DNA of 64,000 nucleotides, taken from assembly GCA_932294295.1 (NCBI GenBank), contig OW028582.1, positions 1,508,515 to 1,572,514 of the forward strand, in the 5' to 3' direction. Source of the DNA: Alitta virens. Its lineage: Eukaryota; Annelida; Polychaeta; Phyllodocida; Nereididae. A model generated the notes under the pieces. The model saw nothing but the letters and a program-made list of their open reading frames with translations, was not told the DNA's origin and did not search any database. Of this stretch, positions 33,536 to 43,539 are shown one piece after another (position 1 is the first letter of the stretch; each line of letters begins with the position of its first letter). Both the position numbers and the translations under genes were made by a program.

Positions 33536-34015
33536 TTTATCTAATATTTCTGCTAAAAACAAAGTATTAATTGTGTATATTGTAACCTATTTTTGTATCA
33601 CATTTATCTTATTAAAAATGGTTTAGAATAAAAAATAATGTAGTCTATACAATATTTTATAACATATTATTTTTAATGTAAAAAAAATTAATTATATAAG
33701 TTACTAGCAAGCGAAATAATTTAATACACTTAAATTGTATTTACTAAATAAAACCTATGTATTTTTAAAGTAATTTAGAATAACTACACAATATATGTCA
33801 GCAATTGTTAAAATTATTAGCCTAAAAAAACTTTTTTTATCTATATTACACCATTCCCATTTTTCATAGAAATGATATTTTCCCTAATCCTTAAATTAAA
33901 GCTTTTAAGAACTGCCTTAAAACTGCTGATAAATCGATAAAAAAATTGAACATCTAAAAGATAAATGAAACTAAAAACGATTTCTCTTTCCTTTTTATTT
34001 AATTTAATTTTATTT
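33536..34015. other. Very AT-rich intergenic DNA
   Basis: No gene or repeat recognised. Confidence 0.6.
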
Positions 34016-34017
34016 CT

Positions 34018-34125
34018 TTACAGCTCAGATAACCTACCCACAATGCTTTGCAGTGGCTGGCTATAAATAGCTCTGTTGTGGCTATTTTTTCGCAACTTTC
34101 CAAGATTTCTTGGTACGAAGAATTT
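34018..34125 (+). promoter_or_regulatory. TATA/MEF2 island in AT-rich DNA
   Basis: A short GC-richer patch contains CCCACAATGCTTTGCAGTGG followed directly by CTATAAATAG (34061-34070). Promoter-like by context; no frame follows. Confidence 0.3.
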
Positions 34126-34365
34126 TATTTATATTTCTCTAGTTTCATAACAAGTAAAGAAAAAAAGAAAGTAAATATATATTAAATATGAAAAAATATC
34201 GAACAATGAACATATTTCGAAGAATGCAAAAAAATGTAAAAAAAAAAACAACATTTATTAATAAAATACGGATCCAATTATTAATTTTCAAAAAGTGATT
34301 TTAAAATTTATAAATCGGCATTTCTAACTAAATAGTCCTACTTTACCCACACGTTGGAATATATA

Positions 34366-34515
34366 CATAGATCTATCTATCTATCTATCTAGCTAGCTAA
34401 CTATCTAACTCTCTGTCTATCTATCTATCTATCTATCTAGCTAACTATCTAATTCTCTATCTATCTATCCATCTAGATCTATCTATTCTATCCATCTGTC
34501 CAGCTATCTGTCCAT
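34366..34515. repeat. CTAT tetranucleotide array
   Basis: Degenerate (CTAT)n with CTAGCTAA and CTGTC variants. Confidence 0.93.
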
Positions 34516-34526
34516 CTATCTATCTT

Positions 34527-34948
34527 GTTCCAAAACAGCTGAGTAGTCACAGACCTAATGGTCAACATCTGGACAGTGGTCAAGCATTGCATCATATGTG
34601 ACCACAGCATCCCTGTTGCTGCTGCTGTTGTTGATGCTGTTGCACCTGTTGATTCTTATCGCAAAAACAGCCGAGTAGCCACGGACCTAATGGTCAACAG
34701 ACATCTGGACAGTGGTCAAGCATTGCATCATATGTGACCACAGCATCCCTGTTGCTGCTGCTGCTGCTGTTGTTGATGCTGTTGCAGCTGTTGATTCTTA
34801 TCGCAAAAACAGCCGAGTAGCCACGGACCTAATGGTCAACAGACATCTGGACAGTGGTCAAGCATTGCATCATATGTGACCACAGCATCCCTGTTGTTGC
34901 TGCTGCTGCTGCTGCTGCTGTTGCAGATGCTGTTGATTCTTAACCACG
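34527..34948. repeat. 135-bp tandem repeat carrying CTG runs
   Basis: Three units (about 34527, 34664, 34805) of CCGAGTAGCCACGGACCTAA, TGGACAGTGGTCAAGCATTG, CATATGTGACCACAGCATCC and an expandable (CTG)n/(TTG)n segment. The CTG tract lengthens from unit 1 to unit 3. Confidence 0.94.
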
Positions 34949-35175
34949 AAGATCTGCAGCCATCATTTTCAGGATTATTGCTTCTAACAAAAACCAAACA
35001 ATCCAATTGGCCCAAGCGGCCCTAATGCAGCCCTAATTGCCATCAGAGGGGAATTATAGGGGATCCCAGTGCGAAATGAGAAAGAGCCAAAATTATCCGC
35101 TTCCTTAACAAAGACACAGCAACTGCAGCGCAGGCACACAGATCATTGCGAGAGGGGAAGAAAATGATGCTCACA
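34949..35175. other. Intergenic DNA, nothing recognised
   Basis: No supported feature. Confidence 0.5.
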
Positions 35176-35177
35176 GG

Positions 35178-36360
35178 ATGATGACGTCACTAATTTGTGC
35201 AGATAAGGTAGTAAAGAATGGTGACGTCACTAATTTGTGTAGAGGAGGTCATATAAAGAATGGTGACGTCACTAATTTGTGCAGAGGAGGTCATATAAAG
35301 AATGGTGACGTCACTAATTTGTGTAGAGGAGGTAGTAAAGAATGGTGACGTCACTAATTTGTGCAGAAGAGGTCATATAAAGAATGGTGACGTCACTAAT
35401 TTGTGCAGAGGAGGTCATATAAAGAATGGTGACGTCACTAATTTGTGCAGAGGAAGTAATATAAAGAATGTGACGTCACTAATTGTGTGCAGAGGAAGTA
35501 ATATAAAGAATGGTGACGTCACTAATTGTGTGCAGAGGAAGTCATATAAAGAATGGTGACATCGCTAATTTGTGTAGAGGAGATAGTAAAGAATGGTGAT
35601 GTCACTAATTTGTGTAGAGGAGGTAGTAAAGAATGGTGACGTCACTTATTGTGTAGAGGAGGTCATATAAAGAATGGTGACGTCACTAATTTGTGTAGAG
35701 GAGGTAGTAAAGAATGGTGACGTCACTTATTGTGTAGAGGAGGTCATATAAAGAATGGTGACGTCACTAATTTGTGTAGAGGAGGTAGTAAAGAATGGTG
35801 ACGTCACTTATTGTGTAGAGGAGGTCATATAAAGAATGGTGACGTCACTAATTTGTGCAGAGGAGGTCATATAAAGAATGGTGACGTCACTAATTTGTGC
35901 AGAGGAAGTAATATAAAGAATGGCGACGTCACTAATTTGTGTAGAGGAGGTAGTAAAGAATGGTGACGTCCCTAATTTGTGTAGAGGAGGTCATATAAAG
36001 AATGGTGACGTCACTAATTTGTGCAGAGGAGGTCATATAAAGAATGGTGACGTCACTAATTTGTGCAGAGGAAGTAATATAAAGAATGTGACGTCACTAA
36101 TTGTGTGCAGAGGAAGTAATATAAAGAATGGTGACGTCACTAATTGTGTGCAGAGGAAGTAATATAAAGAATGGTGACGTCACTAATTGTGTGCAGAGGA
36201 AGTAATATAAAGAATGGTGACATCACTAATTTGTGCAGAGGAAGTAATATAAAGAATGTGACGTCACTAATTGTGTGCAGAGGAAGTAATATAAAGAATG
36301 GTGACGTCACTAATTGTGTGCAGAGGAAGTAATATAAAGAATGGTGACGTCACTGATTTT
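35178..36360. repeat. CRE-bearing 38-45 bp tandem array
   Basis: About 29 units of the form AAGAATGGTGACGTCACTAA then TTGTGYAGAGGARGTMRTAT. About 24 keep a perfect TGACGTCA, the palindromic CREB/ATF site; the rest differ by one or two bases (GACATC, GATGTC, CGACGTCA, GACGTCC). Unit-length classes (about 39, 41 and 42-45 bp) recur in blocks, so block duplication is evident (35302-35520 resembles 35921-36160). Frames of 80-85 codons here are repeat artefacts. Confidence 0.96.
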
Positions 36361-36484
36361 GGTGTATCTTATTTGGAAATCATCTGTAGCCTTAGAATAT
36401 GATGGACTCCCAATTTATATGAAAATTACACAAAATTAACGAAGACAAAATAAAATCTTATTATATATATTTTTGTCTTATATT

Positions 36485-36930
36485 GAATCACCGCTTATGG
36501 GTCTGAAGCTTTATCAGTTTATATGACCATAGCAGGCAGAAGTAATGATGAGATGATAAGGGTTGGAGTCCACACCACGGTACACATTTACAAGATTATA
36601 GGCAGTGATATTTACAGATTAATGGTCCATGCAATATAGTGCCAATGCTTCAATGGGTCTGAAGCTTAGTCAGTTGTATGCCCATAGCAGGCAGACGTAA
36701 TGATGAGATGATAAGGGTTGTAGTCCACACCATGGTACACATTTACAACACTATAGGCAGTGATATTTACATCCGTCTGCCTGCTATGGTCATATAAGGC
36801 TGCTTGGAATGCATATATGTCAATGTCTCAATGGGTCTGAAGCTTAGTCAGCTTATATGACCAGCTGTAGGAAAATGTAATGATGAGATGATAAGGCTGC
36901 TTGGAATGCATATATTCCAATTAAATACTG
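36485..36930 (-). repeat. Tandem array of SINE-C 3' monomers
   Basis: Three monomers on the minus strand (GGTCTGAAGCTTTATCAG, GTCTGAAGCTTAGTCAG twice) joined by the TAGGCAGTGATATTTACA linker. Close relatives of 31095-31560. Confidence 0.85.
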
Positions 36931-37445
36931 ACTGATAACTTGAATTGATACAATAGCATATATGAAGAATTCGTGCCCAGGCCGGCTTGAATAATCTCGA
37001 ATATTTTAACCACTGACCCACAAATGCAGCTAAATATAGGTCCAGTACATAGAATTAATTTAATTAACCCCCATTGCCCTACATATTCCCTTCACAACCA
37101 AAAAAGGCAAATGACCAAATATGGACATGCATGCACATTCCATATGACACGTCACAGATCACATGACCATAGTGACAGGAATGCTCACCAGAGGGGGCAA
37201 TAAACAAGGGGGTGAATGCATAGACAACCCTGCTAACATAACCCCACTACTACCCTGCTGCCACCTGGCATATCAATCAGGAACCAAAGCAATAAGAGGG
37301 GTGTATGGCTGGGGTGAAGCAAGGCACCCTCATGACCCAATTCACAAATCATGCAATCACACAGACATGTGCAATTACCCCACAGAGGGTCTGGCCTAAT
37401 CCGACAACATGTACTAGCAGAAATTGCAGTATGAAACTAAAACAT
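36931..37445. other. Intergenic DNA with a CTCF-like word
   Basis: TCACCAGAGGGGG (37185-37197) lies inside a 78-codon plus-strand frame (37163-37399) that is not recognised as a protein. An E-box-like TCACATGACC is nearby. Confidence 0.35.
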
Positions 37446-37449
37446 ATTG

Positions 37450-37850
37450 GGTCTTTTCACTGAACAGCCCTGAATTCAGCAAGACATAAGTCTTTCCTCT
37501 TCTCTTATTACTCATTTTGCTTTTCAGACATAGTAGGACATAACTAACTGATTCCATTAATATAATTTTCTCAGAAAAATAACAAACATCAGCTAAATGA
37601 TTAGATGTCAAATATACACTAATGGACTTTAAAACGCATTATCTCGGGTTTGTACAACATGTTTTACCTATGCGTTTTTAAAGTCCATTAGTGTACATTA
37701 AAATGCACTAAAAATACTGCTCCTAGGATGCACTTTGCTTCAGCCAATCACAGCCAAGGGTGGGATCCTTTTCAGTCAATAGAATTGCAGTATTCTGTTT
37801 TAGCCACCTGGTGGAAATACAGAGAACCTTCCATGAAAATCCACTATTAA
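37450..37850. repeat. Dispersed repeat D, copy 2
   Basis: Same orientation and order as 16695-17010, interrupted by a small hairpin insertion (37615-37695) absent from copy 1. Confidence 0.82.
37615..37695. mobile_element. 81-bp hairpin mini-element
   Basis: TACACTAATGGACTTTAAAA then CGCAT (37615-37639) is the inverse of ATGCGTTTTTAAAGTCCATT then AGTGTA (37670-37695), with one extra T. The 30-bp loop separates the arms. Its absence from the other copy of repeat D supports it being an insertion. Confidence 0.72.
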
Positions 37851-38460
37851 TTCCTTTTTTTTTCTTTTTTTTTCAGTATTTTACATAATTTCTCATTATG
37901 ACCATCAGATAGAGCTAGACCAAATCAAGGCAAAACTTCCGACTCCATCAGAATAACTCCTAACATATACCCCCCCCCCCTTTTTTTGTTGCCAATTTCT
38001 TTTTTTCAGAATCTATGTTTGATTGGTAATGTGAAGTAAAATTATTGAAATCAAATTAAATGACGAAATTATTAGATCAGCTATGAGCTTGGGCTGTGAC
38101 AATCATGGGTATAAATTTTGCCTAGAAACTTGGGAATTTTAATTAAATGATACAAAAAACTAGAACAATGACCAAAATATCTTTTTCGCTTATGAAATTA
38201 TGATCCATATTTTCCAGAACCAACGACTTGCTGCGACCATAGTAAATTACCATACTGATGACAAGAAGGAAAATTAAAATATTATTGGAAAGACAGAAAA
38301 TATGAAATTAATTGTGACAGAGGGATGTTTTAATCCGTCAAAAATTTGAGTTTTTATTTTAAAATTGTTAATATATTTCTGTTCCTTTTTTGGCTTTTTC
38401 ATGTTTGGTACGAAAACAATATTTTCAATTCTACTTTATTATGACCCAATTTTTCATTTT
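37851..38460. other. AT-rich intergenic DNA
   Basis: Poly-T and poly-C runs at 37850-37988. No gene. Confidence 0.6.
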
Positions 38461-38465
38461 CTGAT

Positions 38466-38800
38466 TTAGATAGATAGATAGATAGATAGATAGGCAGATA
38501 GATAGATAGATAGAGATAGATAGGCAGATAGATAGATAGATAGAAAGATAGATAGAAAGGCAGATAGATGGACAGATAGAGAGACAGAGAGATAGATAGA
38601 TAGATAGAAAGATAGTTAGACAGATAGATAGATAGATAGATACATAGATACATAGAAAGGCAGATAGGTAGACAGATAGACAAAGAGATAGATAGATAGA
38701 TATATAGACAGATATAGATAGATAGATAGATATGGAAAGTGCAGTCCTCGAAGGCAAGTTCTTGCCGCTATCGAGGGTTGATTAATAAAGTATAATGGTG
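38466..38800 (-). mobile_element. SINE-B 3' end with expanded GATA tail
   Basis: GATA/GACA array (38466-38732) followed by a minus-strand SINE-B terminal 70 bp (GGCAAGAACTTGCC-type palindrome, AATCAACCCTCGATAG), strongly 5'-truncated. Confidence 0.9.
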
Positions 38801-39200
38801 AGTGTTTTATAGATCATTTTTTTATTATATATAAAATCCCTAGCAATTGCACTATAGGCTACACTTAGTTATTGATAAATTTATAACCCATTTCATACCA
38901 TGTAGTACTAACTCATTGCAGCATTGTTATCACAAGCCTTGCTATTTGCTTTCCATGACTATGGTTGGGTTAGCTTCAAGTTGAACAAACAACAGTTTCC
39001 GTTATCGACCTTGATCAAATATACTCTTCATTATGACACTGTACGCTTAGTTAGCCATTTTTCTACTCGGTTACCAAGGCATTCGTTTATTTACTACAAT
39101 AGTTGGCGGCTATTTATACTTCTTGATGAAATATTGCCATGGTAACTAAAATTAGGCTGCTAAACATTTATAGTTTTAGAGATCCCCGCTAGGGGTGCAC
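38801..39200. other. Intergenic DNA with an X-box word
   Basis: ATTGCCATGGTAAC at 39133-39146. The 73-codon frame (38924-39145) has no recognised feature. Confidence 0.45.
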
Positions 39201-39250
39201 TGATAGATAGATAGATGGATAGATAGATGTGTGTGTGTGTGTGTGTGATT

Positions 39251-39906
39251 AGGAGAAGTTGTTTACATACACAGCTGATTATTATACTGTGTGTGTGTGA
39301 TTAGGGCTTTACATCCTGTATTTCTGCACCAGTTGAGCTAATCAGGACAGGCAGGGACCATGGCAATGAGACGAAGGAGGAAACAGCCATCCAACTTAGG
39401 CTCGACTGGGAATCGAACCCGGGACCCAGTGGTTGGAAGCCCAGAGCGCTACCTCTGAGCTAGGCCCCTGCCCTGCTGATTAGGAGAAGTTGTTTACATA
39501 CACAGCTGATTATTATACTGTGTGTGTGTGATTGGGGCTTTACATCCTGTATTTCTGCACCAGTTGAGCTAATTAGGACAGGCAGGGACCACGGCAATGA
39601 GACGAAGGAGGAAACAGCCATATAACTTAGGCTCGACTGGGAATCGAACCCGGGACCCAGTGGTTGGAAGCCGAGAGCGCTACCTCTGAGCTAGGCCCCT
39701 GCCCTGCTGATTAGGAGAAGTTGTTTACATACACAGCTGATTATTATACTGTGTGTGTGTGATTAGGGCTTTACATCCTGTATTTCTGCACCAGTTGAGC
39801 TAATTAGGACAGGCAGGGACCACGGCAATGAGACGAAGGAGGAAACAGCCATACAACTTAGGCTCGACTGGGAATCAAACCCGGGACCCAGCGGTTGGAA
39901 GCCCGA
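39251..39906 (-). repeat. SINE-A amplified as a 231-bp tandem repeat
   Basis: Two full units (39251-39481, 39482-39712) and a partial third (39713-39906), each consisting of AGGAGAAGTTGTTTACATAC, a TG run and a complete minus-strand SINE-A including A and B boxes. Units differ at only a few positions, so the amplification is recent. Confidence 0.95.
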
Positions 39907-39929
39907 AGGATAGATGGATAGATGGATGG

Positions 39930-40740
39930 ATTATTGACACAGAGAGAGGTCAGTTCTGACATATTTGTCAGCTAACTACATCTCAGAAGTATAATAATCC
40001 TGTTACCATGGCAACAACGCATATGAAGGTCTTTACCCAGACGCCCCAGGAAATCACACAAAATCTCATGTCAGGTAACAAGAGCATAATTTCATGGAAA
40101 GAAAGTCACGTCTGTCATGGCGTGACAAATTGAATGTCTTAAAAGAAGGTCAAAATTTGTTAAATCTTCCATATGTCAGGGTGGCATTTGGAAATAATTC
40201 GATATGAATATTAAACCTATCTCAAAAGAATTTTATCTAGACCTTTTTTATCATTTCTTTGAGACTCGGGAGTCTCTGACGCTTTTAAGCTAAATCTCTT
40301 TTCCGTTCTTTTCGCTTGGAGAGTTTTCCTGCCGTGTCAATCGTTCCTCCCGCTTCGCGCCATTCCGACATTCTCATGACGTCTGCTTTTTAAAGATCGT
40401 CTGCTCCGTTTAATGGAAATCTGCACCAAATTCTCTCCAATATTACCTAGCATGCTAAGTGCGGAACGCAACGGAATTTTCAACTTGGCAAACGTTCAAA
40501 AAGCATCGACAAGCTTTCAACATAGGCTTCCCCGGATATTTGGAACATGAAAGGTTTTAGCAGTCAGCTGCAGACATGGCTGAACATATAGCCACCTGAA
40601 TGGAGGCCAGCTTCAAGGCACCGAGGCCTATTTGAAATACGTGTATTACAAGCAATTCAGACTTGTTTTCATCTATAATATTGCTTGTAAATTCATGGCC
40701 AAGTTTCCCCTGGATTATTCCGTTGACCTCTGTTAAGACC
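39930..40740. other. Intergenic DNA with X-box and CpG-rich patch
   Basis: GTTACCATGGCAAC at 40002-40015 (RFX X-box). A CpG-richer patch at 40295-40385 includes GCTTCGCGCCATT (E2F-like) and ATGACGTC. No gene is recognised. Confidence 0.4.
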
Positions 40741-40747
40741 TTGCTAT

Positions 40748-40748
40748 C

Positions 40749-40819
<71 letters not shown>

Positions 40820-41080
40820 TGGGAAGTGCAGACCTCTAAGGCAAGTTCTGGCCACTATCGAAGGTTGATTGATGAAGTGAGAGAGGAGTCCACCCATGTG
40901 ACACATTCACCCCATGGGTGGGATCTTTCACTTGCCTCAGCATATACACTGAGTACCCAGCTGCTGGGATGTAGCTCATGAAGAGTGCCCGGGTCGGTGA
41001 TTGAACTGGGGACCCTTCAGCAGGGCTGGCCAATGTGGAATTAGCGGATGCCTTCACCATTAGGCCACCCAGCTAAGCCT
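40748..41080 (-). mobile_element. SINE-B variant with a different head
   Basis: GATA tail, B-type 3' end, shared core, then a head reading GGGTGGCCTAATGGTGAAGG (A-box region) and a B-box-like CAGTTCAATCACC. The distance between boxes is longer than in other B copies, and about 30 bp of the body are missing. Confidence 0.88.
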
Positions 41081-41262
41081 GTTACTATTACACTTTGGGC
41101 AAATTCAGCGGTAGGTCAGTGTTAATACAAAGTCTCTGCTTGTGAGCAGTCTTCGATTTTCGCAACTGAATGCCTGGATGAACCCAAGGCTGGATATTTT
41201 TAGTCATGGCTTTTGTTAAGCTTGCCTTGTTTCACTTATACAAGACACCAGGTATTGCACAT
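41075..41262. repeat. Inverted 190-bp duplicate, copy 1
   Basis: Matches 47935-48120 in inverse orientation with very few differences (GCCTGTTACTATTACACTTT, GCAAATTCAGCGGTAGGTCA, TGAGCAGTCTTCGATTTT). Contains no recognised gene. Confidence 0.85.
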
Positions 41263-41274
41263 AAAAGCACATAG

Positions 41275-41930
41275 CGACCACTGTGGTTTACCTCTCTATT
41301 AAGACCACCTCGCTATTAGGACTATCTCACCATTAAGACCACCTCACTATTAAGACCACCTCACCATTAAGACAACCTCGCTATTAAGATCAGCACTTCT
41401 CTATTGAGACCACCTCACTATCAAGACCACCTCACTATCAAGACCACCTCGCTATAAGACCATCTCACTATTAAAACCACCTCACTATTAAGACCACCGC
41501 ACGATTAAGACCACCTAGCTATCAAAACAACCTCACTATTAAGACCACCTCACAATTAAGACTACCTTACTATTAGGACCACCGCACTATTAAGACCACC
41601 TCACTATTAGGACCACTGCACTATTAAGACCACCCCGCTATTAAGACTACCTCACTATTAAGACCACCTCACTATTAAGACCACCTCACTATTAAGACCA
41701 CCTCACTATTAAGACCACTGCACTATTAAGACCACCTCACTATTAAGACCACTGCACTATTAAGACCAACTCACTATTAAGACTACCACGCTATTAAGAC
41801 CACCTCACTATTAAGACCACCTCACTATCAAGACCACCTCATTATCAAGACCACCTATTAAGATCACCTCACCATTAAAATATGCACCAAGGGTGGTCTT
41901 AATGGCGAGGAAACCACTGTAGGTACTAGA
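41275..41930. mobile_element. 17-bp minisatellite with inverted ends, copy 2
   Basis: About 35 units of ACCACCTCACTATTAAG. Left boundary CCACTGTGGTTTACCTCTCT and the inverse of the right boundary (CTACAGTGGTTTCCTCGCCA) form terminal inverted repeats. Confidence 0.82.
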
Positions 41931-42225
41931 TTTTCTGAGAATGAATAATCCTCAAAATATGATATATAACGGCTTATATATTTTTTTGACCTTTTTTTTT
42001 CAACTAAGCTTTATCATCAATCATTATAACCCTGGGTTTTATTAACCCTGGATTTTATTAACCCATATAAGAATTCTGCATATAGGCTGTTGACTGTATA
42101 ACAAAGCTGTACACACTTCTCTCTACACTTGAACACATATTTAGATTCCCGAGTAAACATTAGGCCACCACATGACAGGTGCAGTAGCCTAATAGGATAT
42201 ATGTGGTGCCCCACTCACTATAAGT
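41931..42225. other. Intergenic DNA
   Basis: Short direct repeat CCTGGGTTTTATTAACCC/CCTGGATTTTATTAACCC at about 42031-42065. Nothing else. Confidence 0.5.
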
Positions 42226-42500
42226 AAGAAACTACGTCATAATTGACGTGATGAAACAGACCATGAAATGTGAGCATAGTGCTTTTACCACAAGAAACCA
42301 CGGTCATAATTGATGTGATGAAACAGACCATGAAATGTGAGTAGAGTGCTTTTACCACAAGAAACCACAGTCACAATTTATCCGCCTCATCATGAATGAT
42401 AACACCTGAAAATGTTATGGAACGTCACAAAAATACAGCAAATACTAGATTTACTAGTATGGTGCTTTTACAAAAAGAAACCACGAGGTCACAACTTATC
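42226..42500. repeat. 73-bp imperfect tandem repeat
   Basis: Two close units and one diverged unit containing AGAAACCACGGTCATAATTG, GTGATGAAACAGACCATGAA and GTGCTTTTACCACAAG. Confidence 0.85.
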
Positions 42501-42614
42501 TACCCTAATATAAGAAGACCATTATGTATGTCACGATTAAGTGCAAAATAAACAGTGCAGTCAGTAACGTTCGAAGCTAAGAACATACTGACAATTTAGT
42601 CATTGAGAACCTAA

Positions 42615-42680
42615 GAATTTGCAGACGTAATGATGAGATGATAAGGCTGCTTGGAGTCCACACTATGTTACACAGTAAGA
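42615..42680 (-). repeat. SINE-C scrap
   Basis: GCAGACGTAATGATGAGATG, AAGGCTGCTTGGAGTCCACA: C-type 3' end only. Confidence 0.75.
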
Positions 42681-42689
42681 TTGATTTGC

Positions 42690-42985
42690 AACACTGCTGT
42701 TTAAGAATTTGAAATTAAAAATGGCTTACTGCAAGGAGCTTCAATGTTTCCATATGTTTACTGTATACATTCATATTATGCACAGTTGTGAAAATTGTAT
42801 TTGGTCAAAGCAAAGATTTACAACAGTTGCAACTGATGCATATTATAGACTGATTTTGGAACATTGCTATTCAGGACTTCGCAATTTTAAAAAGTGTACA
42901 GCAAGGAGCTACAATGTTTCCATATGTTTACCATATACATCCGTTGTGCACAGTTGCGGTGTCATATATCAGTATCTCAAGCGTC
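42690..42985. repeat. Two-unit tandem duplication of about 180 bp
   Basis: GCAAGGAGCTTCAATGTTTC and GCAAGGAGCTACAATGTTTC, each followed by CATATGTTTAC and TGCACAGTTG, recur at about 42730 and 42902. The 99-codon frame across them is not recognised as a protein. Confidence 0.75.
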
Positions 42986-43177
42986 TTTTGCAACAAAGAC
43001 AATCGTGAACCACGCTCAGCACAAAGTAGTGTATCAGGTGATGATCATGTGATGGTCACGTGACAGTGTTTCTATTAATATTAATAAAGCCTTCAGCATG
43101 ACAGGCCAACATCTGAGGGCATAAACTGACCACACCCAGTCTCTCAGATATAAACGTTATCCTAGATATATTAATGT

Positions 43178-43314
43178 TACAATGGCACATGGCATAATGC
43201 GCAACGTGCATTTTCCATGAGAAGGATAAACGCATTGTTTTTAGCTATAATGCGGCAAAAACCATGCGTTTATCCAAACCCATGGAAAACGCACTTGGCG
43301 CAATTGGCCATGTA
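43178..43314. mobile_element. Palindromic MITE, copy 3 (most diverged)
   Basis: TA-flanked; ends CAATGGCACATGGC and the inverse of GCGCAATTGGCCATG. The interior retains TTTTCCATGAGAAGGATAAA and CCATGCGTTTATCCAAACCC. About 20 bp shorter than copy 2. Confidence 0.72.
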
Positions 43315-43322
43315 GCTTCGTG

Positions 43323-43510
43323 GGTAGGGTGGGTGATTAGAGCTTTACGTCCTGTATTTCTGCACCAATTGGGCTAATTAGGACAGGCAGAGACCATGGC
43401 AATGAGACAAAGGATGAAACAGCCATCCAACTTGGGCTCGACCGGGATTCGAACCTGAGACCCAGCGGTTGGAAGACCAGAGCGCTACCTCTGAGCTAGG
43501 CCTCCGCCCC
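43323..43510 (-). mobile_element. SINE-A with 14-bp TSD at a MITE edge
   Basis: Full family A copy on the minus strand with A and B boxes and a (CCCA)n-type tail. CATGTAGCTTCGTG is duplicated exactly at 43309-43322 and 43511-43524; the target included the last bases of the MITE. Confidence 0.95.
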
Positions 43511-43539
43511 CATGTAGCTTCGTGACATGGCCTGTTGCA

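Noticed and set aside
35302..36162. 80-85 codon frames with GDVTNLCRGGHIKN repeats
   Set aside because: They arise from the CRE array whose units vary in length (39, 41, 42-45 bp), breaking the frame every few units.
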